DNA of 64,000 nucleotides from Xenoacremonium recifei (lineage: Eukaryota > Ascomycota > Sordariomycetes > Hypocreales > Nectriaceae). Numbering within the stretch: the stretch's first letter is position 1; each line of letters starts with the position of its first letter. Under the pieces are notes generated by a model. The model made no database searches. It saw nothing but the letters and a program-made list of their open reading frames with translations, and was not told the origin of the DNA. The stretch spans positions 62,001-126,000 of the forward strand of contig WOFQ01000067.1 of the NCBI GenBank assembly GCA_012184525.1. The letters are read 5' to 3'. This document shows, one piece after another, positions 53,371-64,000 of this stretch. Position numbers and translations under genes: made by a program.

Positions 53371-53812
53371 GTGAAGATCTGAGCTATAGAGCAAGATGGA
53401 TTGCTTCGCACCGAAGGCGGAGAGCTATCCGTTTGAACAGAACCACCACAATTGATTGCCTCACTTTCCCTTCCATCAATTTCTCATACACTCCCGTGAA
53501 CATGCCTACCTCTCCGATCCGCCGCCGAAAAATGCTCCCATCATGAGAACGAGGCTTGTTACGTCATCTCTCGGTGAGGCTTCCGGCGACGCTCCGTGCC
53601 CGGCACAAAAGCCGACCGGCGATGTCGGCGCCGCCTTTCGCTGCGAGCTATACCGAGGTCGCGGGGGTGAGAGGAGATGCTCTGTAGTCATGGGTAAAGT
53701 GAAGCTTTTATTGTACATATGATATCTTATCGAGTAGAATATCTTACATGCATCCCATTGAAGACTATCTTGCAGTGTCATCTCATCAATTAACCTCGTA
53801 ATCTCAACCATC
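53371..53812. other. Intergenic between SDR and flavoenzyme genes
   Basis: About 440 bp with the SDR 3' end and the flavoenzyme promoter. No feature is seen. Confidence 0.4.
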
Positions 53813-55288
53813 ATGAGTGACCTCTCAGCTCTCCAATCCTCATCTCCCAACATCCCCCCTCCCTCCCGTAAGCTCCCAACAACAATCTTCCACCAAATTG
53901 CATACTCACCCCGCAGCAGTCAACCCCAACACCACCCTCCCGCCTCTCACATCCATCATCTCCGCCGACGACTTCGCCCACGTCGCCGAGAAGGCCCTCA
54001 CACCGAAAGCATGGGCCTTCTACTCCTCCGCGGCGACTGACCTCGTCACGCTGCGCAACAACCGCGAGCTGGTGCGGCGGGTGATGCTCCGGCCGCGCAT
54101 TCTACGGGATGTGTCGAATGTGAGTATCGAGAGGGACATTCTTGGGTTGCGGAGTAAGGCGCCGTTCTTTATTTGTCCGATGGCGATGGCGACGTTGGCG
54201 CATCCTGAGGGTGAGCTGGGCTGGAGTCGGGCGGTGGCCAACGAGGGTATCTTCCAGATCGTACGTCTCCCCCTTTTCCTTTTAGACTACTACCTTCATC
54301 TGTTAAACCACACATCATGAGATTACGTCCTAACAACTTCCAGATCTCCAGCAACGCCTCCTGCACCCTCCCCGCCATCACATCCGCCGCACCCCCCAAC
54401 CACCCCTTCTTCCTCCAACTCTACGTCAACACCGACCGCGCCAAAACCACCGCCTTGCTCCGCGCCGCGCGCACCCTCGGGATCAAAGCCGTCTTCGTGA
54501 CCGTGGACGCACCCGTGCCTGGCAAGCGCGAGGCCGACGAGCGGCTGCCGCAGGCGACGGTGCTGACGAGTGCCATGAGTGGCAGCACGTCGAGCAGCGA
54601 TGCCAAGGGCGCGGGGCTGGGACGGCTGATGGGCACGTATATCGACAAGAGTCTGTGTTGGGAGGATTTGGCGTGGATTCGTCGGGAGAGTAGTGTGCCG
54701 ATTGTGTTGAAGGGCGTGCAGACTGTAGAGGATGTGAGGATGGCGGTGGAAAGGGGGGTGGATGGCGTGATGTTGAGTAACCATGGAGGACGGTCCTTGG
54801 ACGGGTAAGTTGTCTTTTGGTAGCGACGGAGACTCGTCTCGTATTGACAGAACGTGTAGGAGCCAAGCTGCTATCCTCGTTCTTCTCGAGGTCCGCAAGC
54901 AGTTCCCCGAGGCTTTCAACCACCTCCAGATCTTCATTGACGGCGGCTTCACTCGTGGTTCCGACATACTCAAGGCACTAGCACTGGGAGCTACTGCTGT
55001 CGGTATCGGGCGCCCATTCCTGTATTCGCTGGTGTACGGCCAGGAGGGCGTTGAGCATTTGTCGCAGAGTACGTGACCAAGAACACCCCAGATTCCCAGA
55101 TGCTGACTCTACTTCCTATAGTCCTGAAGGATGAGCTAGTGGTTTCCATGAGATTGGCTGGCCTCACAAGTCTAGACCAGGTCACCCAAGCCCTCGTAAA
55201 CACTCTCGACGTGGACCATTTGGTTCAGTCGGGGGCAGAAAACGGGCCGTCATGTCCGGTATCCCATGCTCGAGCATCAAAGTTGTAA
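53813..55288 (+). CDS. FMN-dependent 2-hydroxyacid oxidase/dehydrogenase
   Basis: Stand-alone member of the glycolate oxidase / lactate oxidase / L-lactate dehydrogenase family. Exons 53813-53867, 53917-54260, 54344-54804, 54860-55068 and 55122-55288 give 411 residues. There is no cytochrome b5 domain. Motifs in order: AWAFYSSAATDLVTLRNN, APFFICPMAMATLAHPEGE, IISSNAS, LQLYVNTD, VDAPVPGKREADERLP, VPIVLKGVQTVEDVRMA, the catalytic MLSNHGGRSLDG and IFIDGGFTRGSDILKALALGA with VGIGRPFLYSL. The catalytic His and Arg (HGGR) are intact. Without b5 it would reoxidise with O2 or another carrier. The 2-hydroxyacid specificity is shared with its DenD-like neighbour, which suggests a common pathway. It is a distant paralog of the 8213-9782 enzyme. 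Confidence 0.9.
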
Positions 55289-55548
55289 AAGCACCAGAAT
55301 AGAACTCAAAATTTGAGCCATACTCAAGACTTTAGCTAGACGTTAATACCCTTACAATTAGAAATTGCACTTACAGATAGATCTCGATGCTATGTGCGTC
55401 GTTCCATGATATCCAAAAAGGCCCAAAAATGACAGGAAATAAATATATTGCGTAGAGTATATTGGTAAGCATGCAACCTAAACATTCTGGTCCATCCCGA
55501 TACTCGGTAAAACCTGTCCCCCATTCACCTCCTCCGCCCCTCGTCCTC

Positions 55549-58500
55549 CTAGACCTGGTCATCATCCATAGGGTGCTTGTGAATCCCCAGATTGAACCGT
55601 CTCTTCACAGCCTTCCACACTTCCAAGAGGATGATGTACACCACCACGCAGCCTGCAACAACGCCCCATTCCCAGTTCAACCCCGATTGCTTAAAAACGC
55701 TGGTATTGACCTTGGGGATATACACAATGGGAAACGTCATCACAAATCCAGCAATAACCGACCAGAACAAAAAGCGGTTATGATAGATCGTCTTGAACAC
55801 TGACGTGGGGCCGGACCATCGTTCGTCCATGTTAAACAGACTTCGATGGAAATGCTTCACCTCCCACGCAGTCACCAGTAGTAAAAAGCTCAGTGTAGCG
55901 AATGTCGTCGCTCTGGCTTGGAACACCGGCTGGCATTCCTTGCTCGCGTGTTCGTTGCATCCTGTGGGCAGCCTATAGTAACCTTGTCCAGAGGCAGCAT
56001 ATGTGACAATCATAAACGCGCACAGGCACAGCGAGCCCATACATGTACCGTACACAAATTGGTCACGGACCAGATCGATAGTGAAGACGCCTGCACGCAG
56101 GCTTCGGGGCGGCCGGCGCAAGATGTCAGGTGCTGCCTCTTCCAGACCCAGGCCAAGAGCCAGAGGAGAAGATGTAATCAAATTGGCCCAAAGAATTTCC
56201 AACGGTGAAAGGGGAAACACAGGAACGCCATCAACATCCTTGAAAGAAAGACCAATAAGAAGCAGAATGACCTGAGCGAGATTTGAAGTCAAAAGATGCA
56301 GAAGAAACTGTCACATGTCAGTATCACAATTTACCGTATTGCAGGAATGACATACCTTCTGAATGTTGTCTGACAGTCGGCGCCCCTCCTGGATACCAGT
56401 GACGATGGAGGCAAAGTTGTCGTCGGTGAGGACCATGTCGGCGGCCTCCTTGGCAACGTCGCTGCCACGGTCTCCCATGGCAATCCCGACATCAGCCTGT
56501 TTCAGCGCCGGTGAGTCGTTCACGCCATCGCCCGTCATGATACAAAAGGCCTTGCGACGATGCAGAGCCTCGATCATGCGAACCTTGGTCATGGGGCTGC
56601 AACGCGCTAGCACAAGCGGTAATTCTTTCATCTCGTCGATCGCCGCGTCTGACAAGTGGCCAAAATCAGAGGCCGACATGACGGTAGTCCTCTTCAAGGG
56701 CATGTCGCGCGATAGAATACCAACTTCATACGCAATGGCCGTGGCAGTCTTGATGTGGTCTCCAGTGACCATGTGAACCGTCACACCGGCATTGCGACAT
56801 TGAGCAACTGCAACGGCAGTCTCAGGGCGAGGCGGATCGTATAGACCAGCCAAGCCAAGGAACTCTAGTTCTGTTTCAACTTGAGCTCGGTCATGACAAG
56901 CGTCAGGCTCGTCGTCCATGGACCTGGTTGCCATACAAAGGACGCGAAGCCCCTGAGCCGCTAGCTTCTCAGCCATAGCCAAAATTTCCTTCTTGAACTC
57001 CTCGGATTCTTTGAGTTTAGGTACAACAACCTCGACTGCTCCTTTGGTAAACACTTGTCGGGTCTTCTCGAGTTCGTTGCCGTATACCACGCTCATAAGT
57101 TTGCAAGATGAGTCAAAGGGATGTTCGGCGATAAGTACATCGTTCGGAGACTTAGACTGGCCAAACCGCATGGCAAAGACCCTGAGTGCGATCTCGGTTG
57201 GTTCCCCGACAGCATTCCACTCTGCCGTTCCAGATGCGGTAATGACACTGCTAGAGTCAGTCTCCGGTTCTTTCTTTCCATCCGTGACCGTAGAGTTGTT
57301 GCAAAGAATGACAGTGTTGAGAAACTCGTTGAGGCAACTGCCAGCGAGAGATCCAGACCAGGTCACAGTTCCACTTCCAGGGTCATAAGGATCAGCGGTT
57401 CCCTCGACAGTCCCTGTGAGATCACCCCGAAGCCAAACCTTCCGGGTGATCATGCGTCCTTGCGTGAGCGTGCCCGTCTTGTCTGAGCAGATGTTGGTCA
57501 CGCCGCCGACAGCCTCAAGAGAAGGCATCTGACGGACGATGACATGACCCTTGACCATTGCCTTGGTTGCGACGGCCATTGTGACAGTTAAGACGGCAAG
57601 CAGAGATTCGGGAATGACAGCGACGCCAACGCAGATGCCGTATAAAAGAACATCGTCGTTGATGTCCCACTTGCTGACGGAGAAGACGGTGACGGCGAGC
57701 AGGATGGCCAAAGCGAAAAGCAGGAGCGCAAACTTGCTGAGGGTTACCTGTAAAGGAGTACCCTCAAGGCCCAAGATGTTTTTCGCAGTTCGATAGAATT
57801 TGATAACGACTCTTTGTAGAGCGTTTTTGCCCTCATACCGCGTCTTCGATCGCCGGAGTAATTCAGCGATCTGGCCGACTTCTGTATGCATCCCTGTGGA
57901 AATGACAATTCCTGTTGCTCGTCCTCTGGTGACTGAACTCCCAGAGTACGCCAAGTTGACGCGATCGCCAATAGGCATGGTCGGATCGGTGAAAACAGCA
58001 TCAGGCTTCTTGCTAATAGCGATGGATTCACCAGTGAGAAGAGCTTCATCGGTCGAGATATTTATGCCCTGAACGAGGCGCAAATCGGCCGGTACGACAT
58101 CTCCGGTTGCGAGAGAAACCAGGTCGCCCTTAACGAGGGTCTCGGCCTTGATGGTCTCGCTATTTCCATCGCGAATGACTTTGCACTTGGGCGTGGACAG
58201 GGCGTAGAGCGACTGAATCGTCTGCTCAGCGCGATAATCCTGGATCAATCTGGAAAACGAGGTTAGCAGGGAGAGAGCAATTTGGGTAAGCAAAAGTGCG
58301 CAAGACTCTGCATGGCCTTGGGTCAAGGGATTTTTGATCAATGATCCAAAGTTTATAGTCACTGTCGAGTTGACGAGAGACTTGCAGGCTTGCATAGCTG
58401 TAGGCAACACAACCACAGCATGACACATACCCGACGACGATGTTGAGGACAATGACAGCGACGACGACTCCGCCCTCGGTGTAGTCATGGATAGCAAAGG

Positions 58501-58870
58501 ACAGACAGGTCACGGCGATGAGGACGGCGGTCAATGCATTGGCAATCTGCTGGAGGAATATCTGCCAGAGCGAGACGCCCTTGGCTCCTTGGATGGCATT
58601 GGGGCCGTCCCGAGCCAGGCGGGCGGCCGCTTCGTCACTGCTCAAGCCATGGTCGGCATCGGACTTCAAGTCTTGGGCGACTTGAAGGGCCGAGAGGGTG
58701 TGCGGAAAGAAGTCGGATGGCTTCTCAGAGCGGGGAGAGCTACTCGGACGACCTATGTCTGGTGGTTCCGCTATAGGAGGCTGGTCGTCCTGGCCTGCGA
58801 CGGTCGACGAGTCCGACGAGGAGCTGGCGTGTTCTGCACCATTCGTTCGTAAACCTTCGGCTTCTCCCAT
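55549..58870 (-). CDS. ena1: ENA-type (P2D) cation-efflux P-type ATPase
   Basis: Plasma-membrane ATPase that exports Na+ and/or K+; in fungi it supports growth in salt and at alkaline pH. Exons 58870-58431, 58249-56356 and 56307-55549 give 1030 residues. The N-terminus (1-70) is polar and acidic. A cation-ATPase N domain with LSSDEAAARLARDGPNAI precedes TM1-2. TGES is at 219-222, the TM4 motif is AVIPESLLAVLT, and the phosphorylation site is CSDKTGTLTQG with D403. KGAVE, GLYDPPRPE, MVTGDHIKTATAIA and TGDGVNDSPALK complete the P domain. The last exon codes TM5-10. AVIPESL and the absence of a Ca2+-pump-type TM4 (PEGLP) point to ENA rather than SERCA. The first intron is 181 nt, the longest in this window; the second is 48 nt. 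Several PacC-like sites lie upstream. Confidence 0.92.
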
Positions 58871-59506
58871 CGAAATGGGCGGGTTCGGCGGGCAAGGAGG
58901 GCTTGCTGGACGAGGCGAGAGAGAGCTGGCGATGGGATAGGAAGGAGATGAAGAGAGCCAGAAAGAGGATACTTTGGGTACCTATGCTAAAGGACAACCA
59001 GAGATGGACGCAGGTCTTTCGACGGTGTAAGAGAATAGAACAATGCACGATGCAAAGAAAGGCACGAGACCTGGGGAAGAAGAAGAGAAGAAGGGAAAGG
59101 GGGGGAGGCGATACTTGGAGCTTCCCTTTATTCAGAAACGGCAGGCACGGTACCTCCCGCCTGCCTCCCCTCCATCAGCTCACGCGTCCAGATCCGTTGC
59201 AATTCCACCAGATAAGACGAGGAAGCAGCGATTCAAACGGCTGGGTGCTTTCCTTCCCGGGTCCAAGCCATGTGGGCAATGCGGCAACGACCCGTCATTG
59301 TCCATTCACAGGCAGGCGCGAGACTCACCGGGGAAAGCTTACAAACAGGAGAGTTACCGGTTTCGATTGCAACAGCCACACCCCTCCGCAGTTGCCGACA
59401 AAGAGCGTCGAGAACCAGGCAAACGACAGCGCAACATCATGATGAGTCGCGCTTGCCCTCGTCGATATTGGGTTTGGGCTGTGCGGGGTGGGGGGATACG
59501 TACAGG

Positions 59507-60075
59507 CTTGGCGCGGGTGGGCCAATGAGGGGCCGGCTCACCGAGGAGGGGTCACGGGGTCACGCGGGGGCGTGGTGGATGGGCCAGGGCCAGAAGAGGG
59601 GAAGAATGGTCGACCTTCATCATGGTTCGTAATGTGTGCGTCTTGCGTGTCGACGATGATCGTTTATGCTGAATGCGTCGGATCGCGAGACGAGCGTGCT
59701 TGGCAATTGGCACGCCAGCCCGGCGAGCGCACTCGCGCAATTGGGGCTGCGGCGGCGCGGATATCTCGGGACTGGGACTGCGACTGGGACTGCGGCGGCT
59801 CACTAACACGATGCGATGCGACTGGGATACGCTCAACGTGCGCTCTCGAGCAAATCACACAGAGCCGTGATCGAGCAGCCTGACAGGCGCTAGACCCAAT
59901 CACTCGCTGACTTGATCCTGCGGCTGCACAACCGACAATCAGCACCCTCGTCACCTCCACACCCCCTTGACTTGAAGCCGGAACGCCACGCCATATGGTC
60001 CGGCGCCAAGTCGCTTCGCAGCAGGATGCCGGACATTCAGTTCATCACGACGACGTTTGCCCGGCTTGGCTTGGC
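59507..60075. promoter_or_regulatory. Cluster of six PacC-like GCCARG sites upstream of the ENA-type gene
   Basis: PacC, the ambient-pH regulator, binds 5'-GCCARG. Matches on either strand: 59507-59512 (minus), 59583-59588 (plus), 59699-59704 (minus), 60005-60010 (plus), and the overlapping pair 60065-60070 and 60070-60075 (minus). They lie about 0.64-1.2 kb before the ATG at 58870. The rest of the 2.1 kb region has none that I found. Alkaline induction of fungal ENA genes by PacC/Rim101 is established in other species; here it is inferred. Confidence 0.5.
59770..59793. repeat. Perfect 12-bp tandem duplication
   Basis: GACTGGGACTGC occurs twice head to tail, between PacC-like sites in the ENA upstream region. 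The 12-mer itself is built from two GACTGS hexamers. Confidence 0.8.
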
Positions 60076-61005
60076 TGGCTCTCATCCTGGTCTCTCGTGA
60101 TTTCTCAGCTTCGCACCAGAAACACTGACGCGTCGTCCAAGACTTCCAAGACCGCTGGCCTCGCCGCTAAGCTTAAGCATATCTCGGCGCTCCGGTTTTC
60201 CAGCGGGCCTCGGGCACGAGGACCAGCAAAGCCACTTCCTCTGTATCATTGAGCTTGCCTCGTGTTGGTCCATCCCATCAATTGCACAAATGCCGTGGTG
60301 GAGAAGCACGCCATACATACGTAGCTGTCCCGACGCCTCTTTGCATGAGATGAGACACACTATCGAGAGTCCGGCACTGTCTCTCACAAGTGAGGCGGAC
60401 GGCCGCTGTAATGATACGACGGATGCCCCGCCCCGTGCAGGGCGCTCCGACCGCCGGCAAGCAGCAGGTCCCGCACCCGGCTCCGGGACGGCTAGGAGAG
60501 CAAACAGGCTCCGGCACCGGCCAACATTACCGCTGCCTGTTTGGATGGACTGATTCCATGCTCTGTGATACGCAAACAATATGGTAAAGTCATAAACGTG
60601 GTCTTTCCAGCGTTTGATGGTGCGTCTCCTGACCCCGATTCATTGCCTCTGTGCTTCAGGAAAGCCCGTACCTTGAGGGCCAGGAGGCCTCTCACATGGG
60701 ATAGTTGACCGAATGGTAAATGATGACACTACGACGGTTTCTTGCCGCAGTGTGTTTGTCGATTTACTTGCACAAGATAGCACAAGCCGTGACGAGCCGG
60801 CACTCATCGGGAAATACAGGGACTGATCGTCAAGATAAGGCTTGTTCAAACAGTGCAAACAAAGCCTGAGACGCAAGCTCAGCAGCAGCTCATGTTGGCA
60901 AGTATCTGGAGAGGAAGCAACCAAAAAAACCCCCAGTATATCAATACGTAATAGGTAACCAACTCCTATCTCAAACTTCCTGAGCTTCACCACTCCGCCC
61001 ATCCA

Positions 61006-62570
61006 CTAACCCAGCAAATTAATGTACGGCTCCGGCCACGTTCCCCAAACAGAGGGCCGATCCCCCAACCGTCCACTCACAGGGGCCAATAGCTTGATCT
61101 TCTTCCGCTCCTCGTCCACCTGCGACACATACACAAAGCCCATGACGCTTGCCGCGCGAATCATCTCCGGCGAATCCTTGGGCGCCGCATGCATGATAGC
61201 AAACGTCCAATGTTGCATCGGCGACGTGGGCTTCTCGCGGGTGGGCACGCCAGCGCCGCCATAAGCCGATTCTACCAAATCGCGACGGTTAGACAAGGAA
61301 TACGGCTGGGAGGAGGAGACTCACGGTCTGGGATCTTGTAAATGTCGATCCCGTCGTAGTCAATCTGCTGGATCAAGGGGCTCAGAGTCCGCTTGGTGTC
61401 CCCGAAGAAATATTCCTTAATGATAGCTTCCCGTGAGAGCTGCATAAAGGTATCGTTCCTATCGACTACTCCATCTGATTTATCCATAGAAACGATACTG
61501 ATCGGGTCTCCCAGACTCGTCTTCTGGCCCGTAAATTTCTTTTCCAATTCTGAGCTTAGATTGTTTGAGCCAACCACAACAACTATATTCACTGCGTCCT
61601 CGCAATTAGCACACGTCCGTACACACACGAAAGTGGAAGGCGCCCAACCTGAAAACTCATCGATAATGTGCTCAATGTCCTCAATCCCGCTCTGGTTGTT
61701 CTCATCCACTCCGGCACCATCAATTATCACTCCAGAAGAATAGACTTGATCGTCTTCACTCAACCGAGCACTGACATTGCTCGCCAACTTGCTCATGAGC
61801 TCTTTGTAAAAGTATGGCTCCTCCTCCGGGTTCTCTCGTCCGTAAAAGAAAGCCAGCGGCAACTTCACAGGGACAGTGCTAGGGCCGCTAGTTGGTGTAC
61901 TCCCCCAACCGTCAACAGCCTCAGGATCCATAACCGTGGCGAACACGCTTGTACTGAGCGTCCCTGGCAAGCTAAGCATGCCCTCTTTCGGGTCTGCATT
62001 CACCACCACCGGCTGCCATCCCATCTTTGTCGCATAGCTCGTAAGCGTCTTGACACAGGTTGTCTTGCCCGACGCCTTCGGGCCCGTAATCAATATCCGC
62101 GGTCCCTCGATTCCGCCCCTACGCGACTCAGCTCGTAGCTGTTCGAGGTATCCGTGTAGCACCAAACACGCATTCGCCGGGTTGGCAGTTGGAGTTGCGT
62201 ACTCTGCAACAAACTCGTTATCCAATCGACCGTCGACCTCGATTTCGCATCCGTGCCATGACAGGATCTTCGACTTGACGCCAGTAAAGGTGTAGGTATT
62301 GCGCTGGGCGAGCTCGACGCCGTCCTTCTCTGCAGTGCCGGATAGAATCTTCAAGGTGAGGTTCGAGCCGAAAGGAACTTCGAAGCGCCATTCCCAGGCA
62401 GGTCGGAGGGTGATGACGCGAGTAGACGAGACGGTAGGCTGATAGAGTCGGTTAGCATGGTAGGCGTGGAAGTCGAACAAAGGCAACATTGCAAGATCCT
62501 CAATTGAAGCGGAAAGAGGCGCAGGAAGTCCTACCTGGGAGGGTATCTGACCCAGGCCTGGAATCGACAT
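61006..62570 (-). CDS. clp1: mRNA cleavage and polyadenylation factor Clp1
   Basis: Component of cleavage factor IA, related to 5'-OH polynucleotide kinases. Exons 62570-61649, 61591-61325 and 61271-61006 give 484 residues. An N-terminal beta domain (about 45-125) carries TLRPAWEWRFEVPFGSNLTLKILSG and ELAQRNTYTFTGVKSKILSW. The Walker A loop is ITGPKASGKTT (161-171). VVVNADPKEGMLSLPGTLS follows, then the kinase-like core GVIIDGAGV and, after intron 1 (57 nt), NIVVVVGSNNLSSEL. The C-terminal domain is in the last exon (TREKPTSPMQHWTFAIMHAAP-type segment). The two introns are supported by loss of alignment in the read-through frames (GWAPSTF and SPPPSRI inserts). In yeast Clp1 the fold binds ATP but does not hydrolyse it. 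Confidence 0.93.
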
Positions 62571-63404
62571 CGCCGCTACATCGATTTTCGGGCCTCCTTC
62601 AAGACTCGATCCAACGACGCGGTCGCAGAGAAAGTCTTCAATGGTGAAGTTGGAGTTGAAGCGATCGAGCGTGGGGCCGATGGAAGCTTTCCAGAACCAA
62701 GTTGGGGGAAGACGCTTACCCCACGTGACATAATAATTCGATCAGTCTCAGAGGCTTCATTGGCTGCTCTTTTTTGTCGTCTAGTTGGAGTTCAACACGA
62801 AGACGAGAGCTAGCGGGATGGGATGTTCGATCTCGCCGACTCAAGTTAACAAGATAGACCGTATTTGAAGGGTATCAATTACTTGACTTCATACTACAAG
62901 TACTGCATCGTTTCCATAACACAGATATCCTTGAGGACAATGACCTACTTCGAGCAATATAATGCGATGCTGTCCTGATGGGTACCAGTGCTGTGAGACA
63001 AGAAACAGAGTAATCTTTATGACAGAAATGTCAATTGTGTATTCGTAAGATGATGGAGATACTCTATACCCTCCCCCGGTCTCCAGATATGATAAGTACC
63101 TGTGTATGCAACCCAAAGCCCTAATTCAAACACCCAACACCAAACACCATCCTGTTGAAGCCCAACAGGATTAGATCAATCCCAAGTCATCATCATCGAC
63201 ACACATGATGTGTCTCATGTCTCCGCCGAGGAGAGTCTTTTTCTACACCCGCGTTCCGCCAATCCGCATGCACTGGGTATCGCTTTTGCTCCTTTGGTCC
63301 CCATTCGGTATATCGGCAATGCTCCGTACGTTCGTAAGATCGATTCGATGCGCCATGTCCTCGAACTCCGGTGTGTATTTTCCGTTTCCCTTTTTGTTGG
63401 TTGT
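62571..63404. other. Intergenic upstream of CLP1
   Basis: CLP1 promoter and 3' end of the inositol polyphosphate kinase gene, both on the minus strand. Moderately AT-rich near 62850-62960. No gene or repeat is seen. Confidence 0.4.
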
Positions 63405-64000
63405 CTAATCGGCCATCTCCTCAAAGATGCGCTGCAGACTCCGGACTCCCTTTAACAAGTTCTCGTCAGGGCCTTGGCCAGGTGTCCAGGCCGCGTGCGC
63501 AAAGTCTATCAGCTTCAGGCTGTAGATCTGGGGCAGCGACGACTCCAGCTCAGAGTCAATATCTTCCTCGTCATCGTCGTCGTCCAGAGCAATACCACTG
63601 TCGACGCGCTTAGTCGTTCGAGCAGCTTGGCCGATGCCAGCCTCCTCATCAATGAGCGCATTGTTCTCCTCGATGGCATCTCGTAGCGCCTTGCCATCGC
63701 CCTCGAATATGAAAAGCAATGATGAGGAGTACATGCGGGTCTCGTGCCTCGACATAACCTCTTCGACCCGCGCAAGGTCGCGCACAAATGCCGAGCAGAC
63801 GGCTTTACCAAGGTCTTCGTCAATCCCTGCCGTCTTGTTGAAGATGAATTTCCGGAACTCGTCCACCACATTTTCATTCGTGACTTGGGTCCTGCCGTAG
63901 TCCTTGTCGTAAATCTTGTATTCGTCGTCTTCCAGTTCAGTCTTGTCCTCCGACCCGCGGAAGACTCTCATCCCAGCTATCCTGAATCCAAGTCTCCCAT
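63405..64000 (-). CDS. Inositol polyphosphate kinase (Arg82/Ipk2-IP6K family), partial
   Basis: C-terminal 198 or so codons of an inositol phosphate kinase; the 5' part lies beyond the window. The frame is open to 64000 and reads LGFRIAGMRVFRG before the internal ATG at 63971, so that ATG is not the start. Family marks are GFRIAGMRV, SSLLFIFEGDGKAL, the metal- and ATP-binding LKLIDFAHAAW (DFA motif), and GPDENLLKGVRSLQRIF at the end. An acidic insert (DDDDDEEDIDSELE) sits before the DFA motif. Arg82-type enzymes make IP4-IP6 precursors; IP6K-type make pyrophosphates. The fragment lacks the PxxxDxKxG motif that would separate these. Confidence 0.88.
   Translation of the reverse strand, partial: GRLGFRIAGMRVFRGSEDKTELEDDEYKIYDKDYGRTQVTNENVVDEFRKFIFNKTAGIDEDLGKAVCSAFVRDLARVEEVMSRHETRMYSSSLLFIFEGDGKALRDAIEENNALIDEEAGIGQAARTTKRVDSGIALDDDDDEEDIDSELESSLPQIYSLKLIDFAHAAWTPGQGPDENLLKGVRSLQRIFEEMAD

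Larger units (their letters stand above)
58871..61005. other. Long upstream region of the ENA-type gene
   Basis: About 2.1 kb between the ENA-type gene and CLP1, both on the minus strand. It holds six PacC-core matches (59507-60075), a 12-bp tandem duplication and GC-rich DNA with ORFs lacking coding character. The CLP1 3' end is at the far side. No gene is seen. Confidence 0.5.

Noticed and set aside
60082..60579. 165-codon minus-strand frame between the ENA-type gene and CLP1
   Set aside because: Arg/Gly/Ser-rich and overlapped by equally open frames on the other strand; expected in GC-rich DNA.
1..64000. CRISPR arrays, bacterial operons, complete transposons, viral genes or PKS/NRPS backbones
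   Set aside because: None was seen on either strand. The window is intron-bearing fungal DNA, and the only repeats are short tandem units.

Overview
The window is nuclear DNA of a filamentous ascomycete (Pezizomycotina, most likely Sordariomycetes). The evidence is split genes with 40-180 nt GT-AG introns carrying CTGAC/CTAAC branch sites, Zn2Cys6 regulators, HET-domain genes, and a set of eukaryotic core genes (CLP1, CTDK-I cyclin, L1-domain nucleolar protein, PTEN, PPT1, Pom33/TMEM33). There are 25 gene models supported by sequence logic, plus a probable gene remnant, a short ORF remnant and several regulatory or repeat sites. Coordinates are outer CDS limits; exons are given in each entry. 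Almost all splice junctions were chosen by hand from consensus sites and reading-frame continuity, and every multi-exon model sums to a whole number of codons.

Region 1 (1-19.5 kb) is accessory in character: two MFS transporters (an ACS/Dal5-like symporter and a vacuolar basic amino acid type), a Zn2Cys6 regulator, a cytochrome b5-FMN 2-hydroxyacid dehydrogenase and a secreted arylsulfatase that share a divergent promoter, a reduced Hsp70-like ATPase, an unknown basic protein and a HET-domain gene. The first five could form a catabolic or scavenging cluster for sulfate esters or hydroxy acids, but this is inference from proximity.

Region 2 (19.5-30.2 kb) is a dense core block: Pom33-type membrane protein, PTEN-like phosphatase, CTDK-I cyclin, palmitoyl-protein thioesterase and a Cic1-like ribosome biogenesis factor. 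A previously easy-to-miss 46-residue secreted peptide gene (26962-27102) lies between them.

Region 3 (30.2-42.4 kb) is accessory and gene-poor: an AflR-type regulator, an F-box-like protein with a hidden last exon, a small GFA-domain protein, about 4 kb without recognisable genes (AT-rich, then pyrimidine-rich), and a three-exon gene for a 23-residue cysteine-rich metallothionein (39876-40160), also too short to be called by ordinary ORF finding.

Region 4 (42.4-55.3 kb) holds a large HET-domain protein with N-terminal CxxC pairs, a Sec14-like lipid transfer protein with a histidine cluster, an MDP-1 phosphatase, and then a Zn2Cys6 regulator followed by a D-erythronate-dehydrogenase-like SDR and a flavin 2-hydroxyacid oxidase. 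The last three are in the same orientation and look like a sugar-acid or hydroxy-acid utilisation triad. A 5'-truncated gene remnant sits between the regulator and the SDR.

Region 5 (55.5-64 kb) holds an ENA-type cation-efflux P-type ATPase with a 2.1 kb upstream region containing a cluster of PacC-like GCCARG sites, then CLP1, then the C-terminal part of an inositol polyphosphate kinase that runs off the window.
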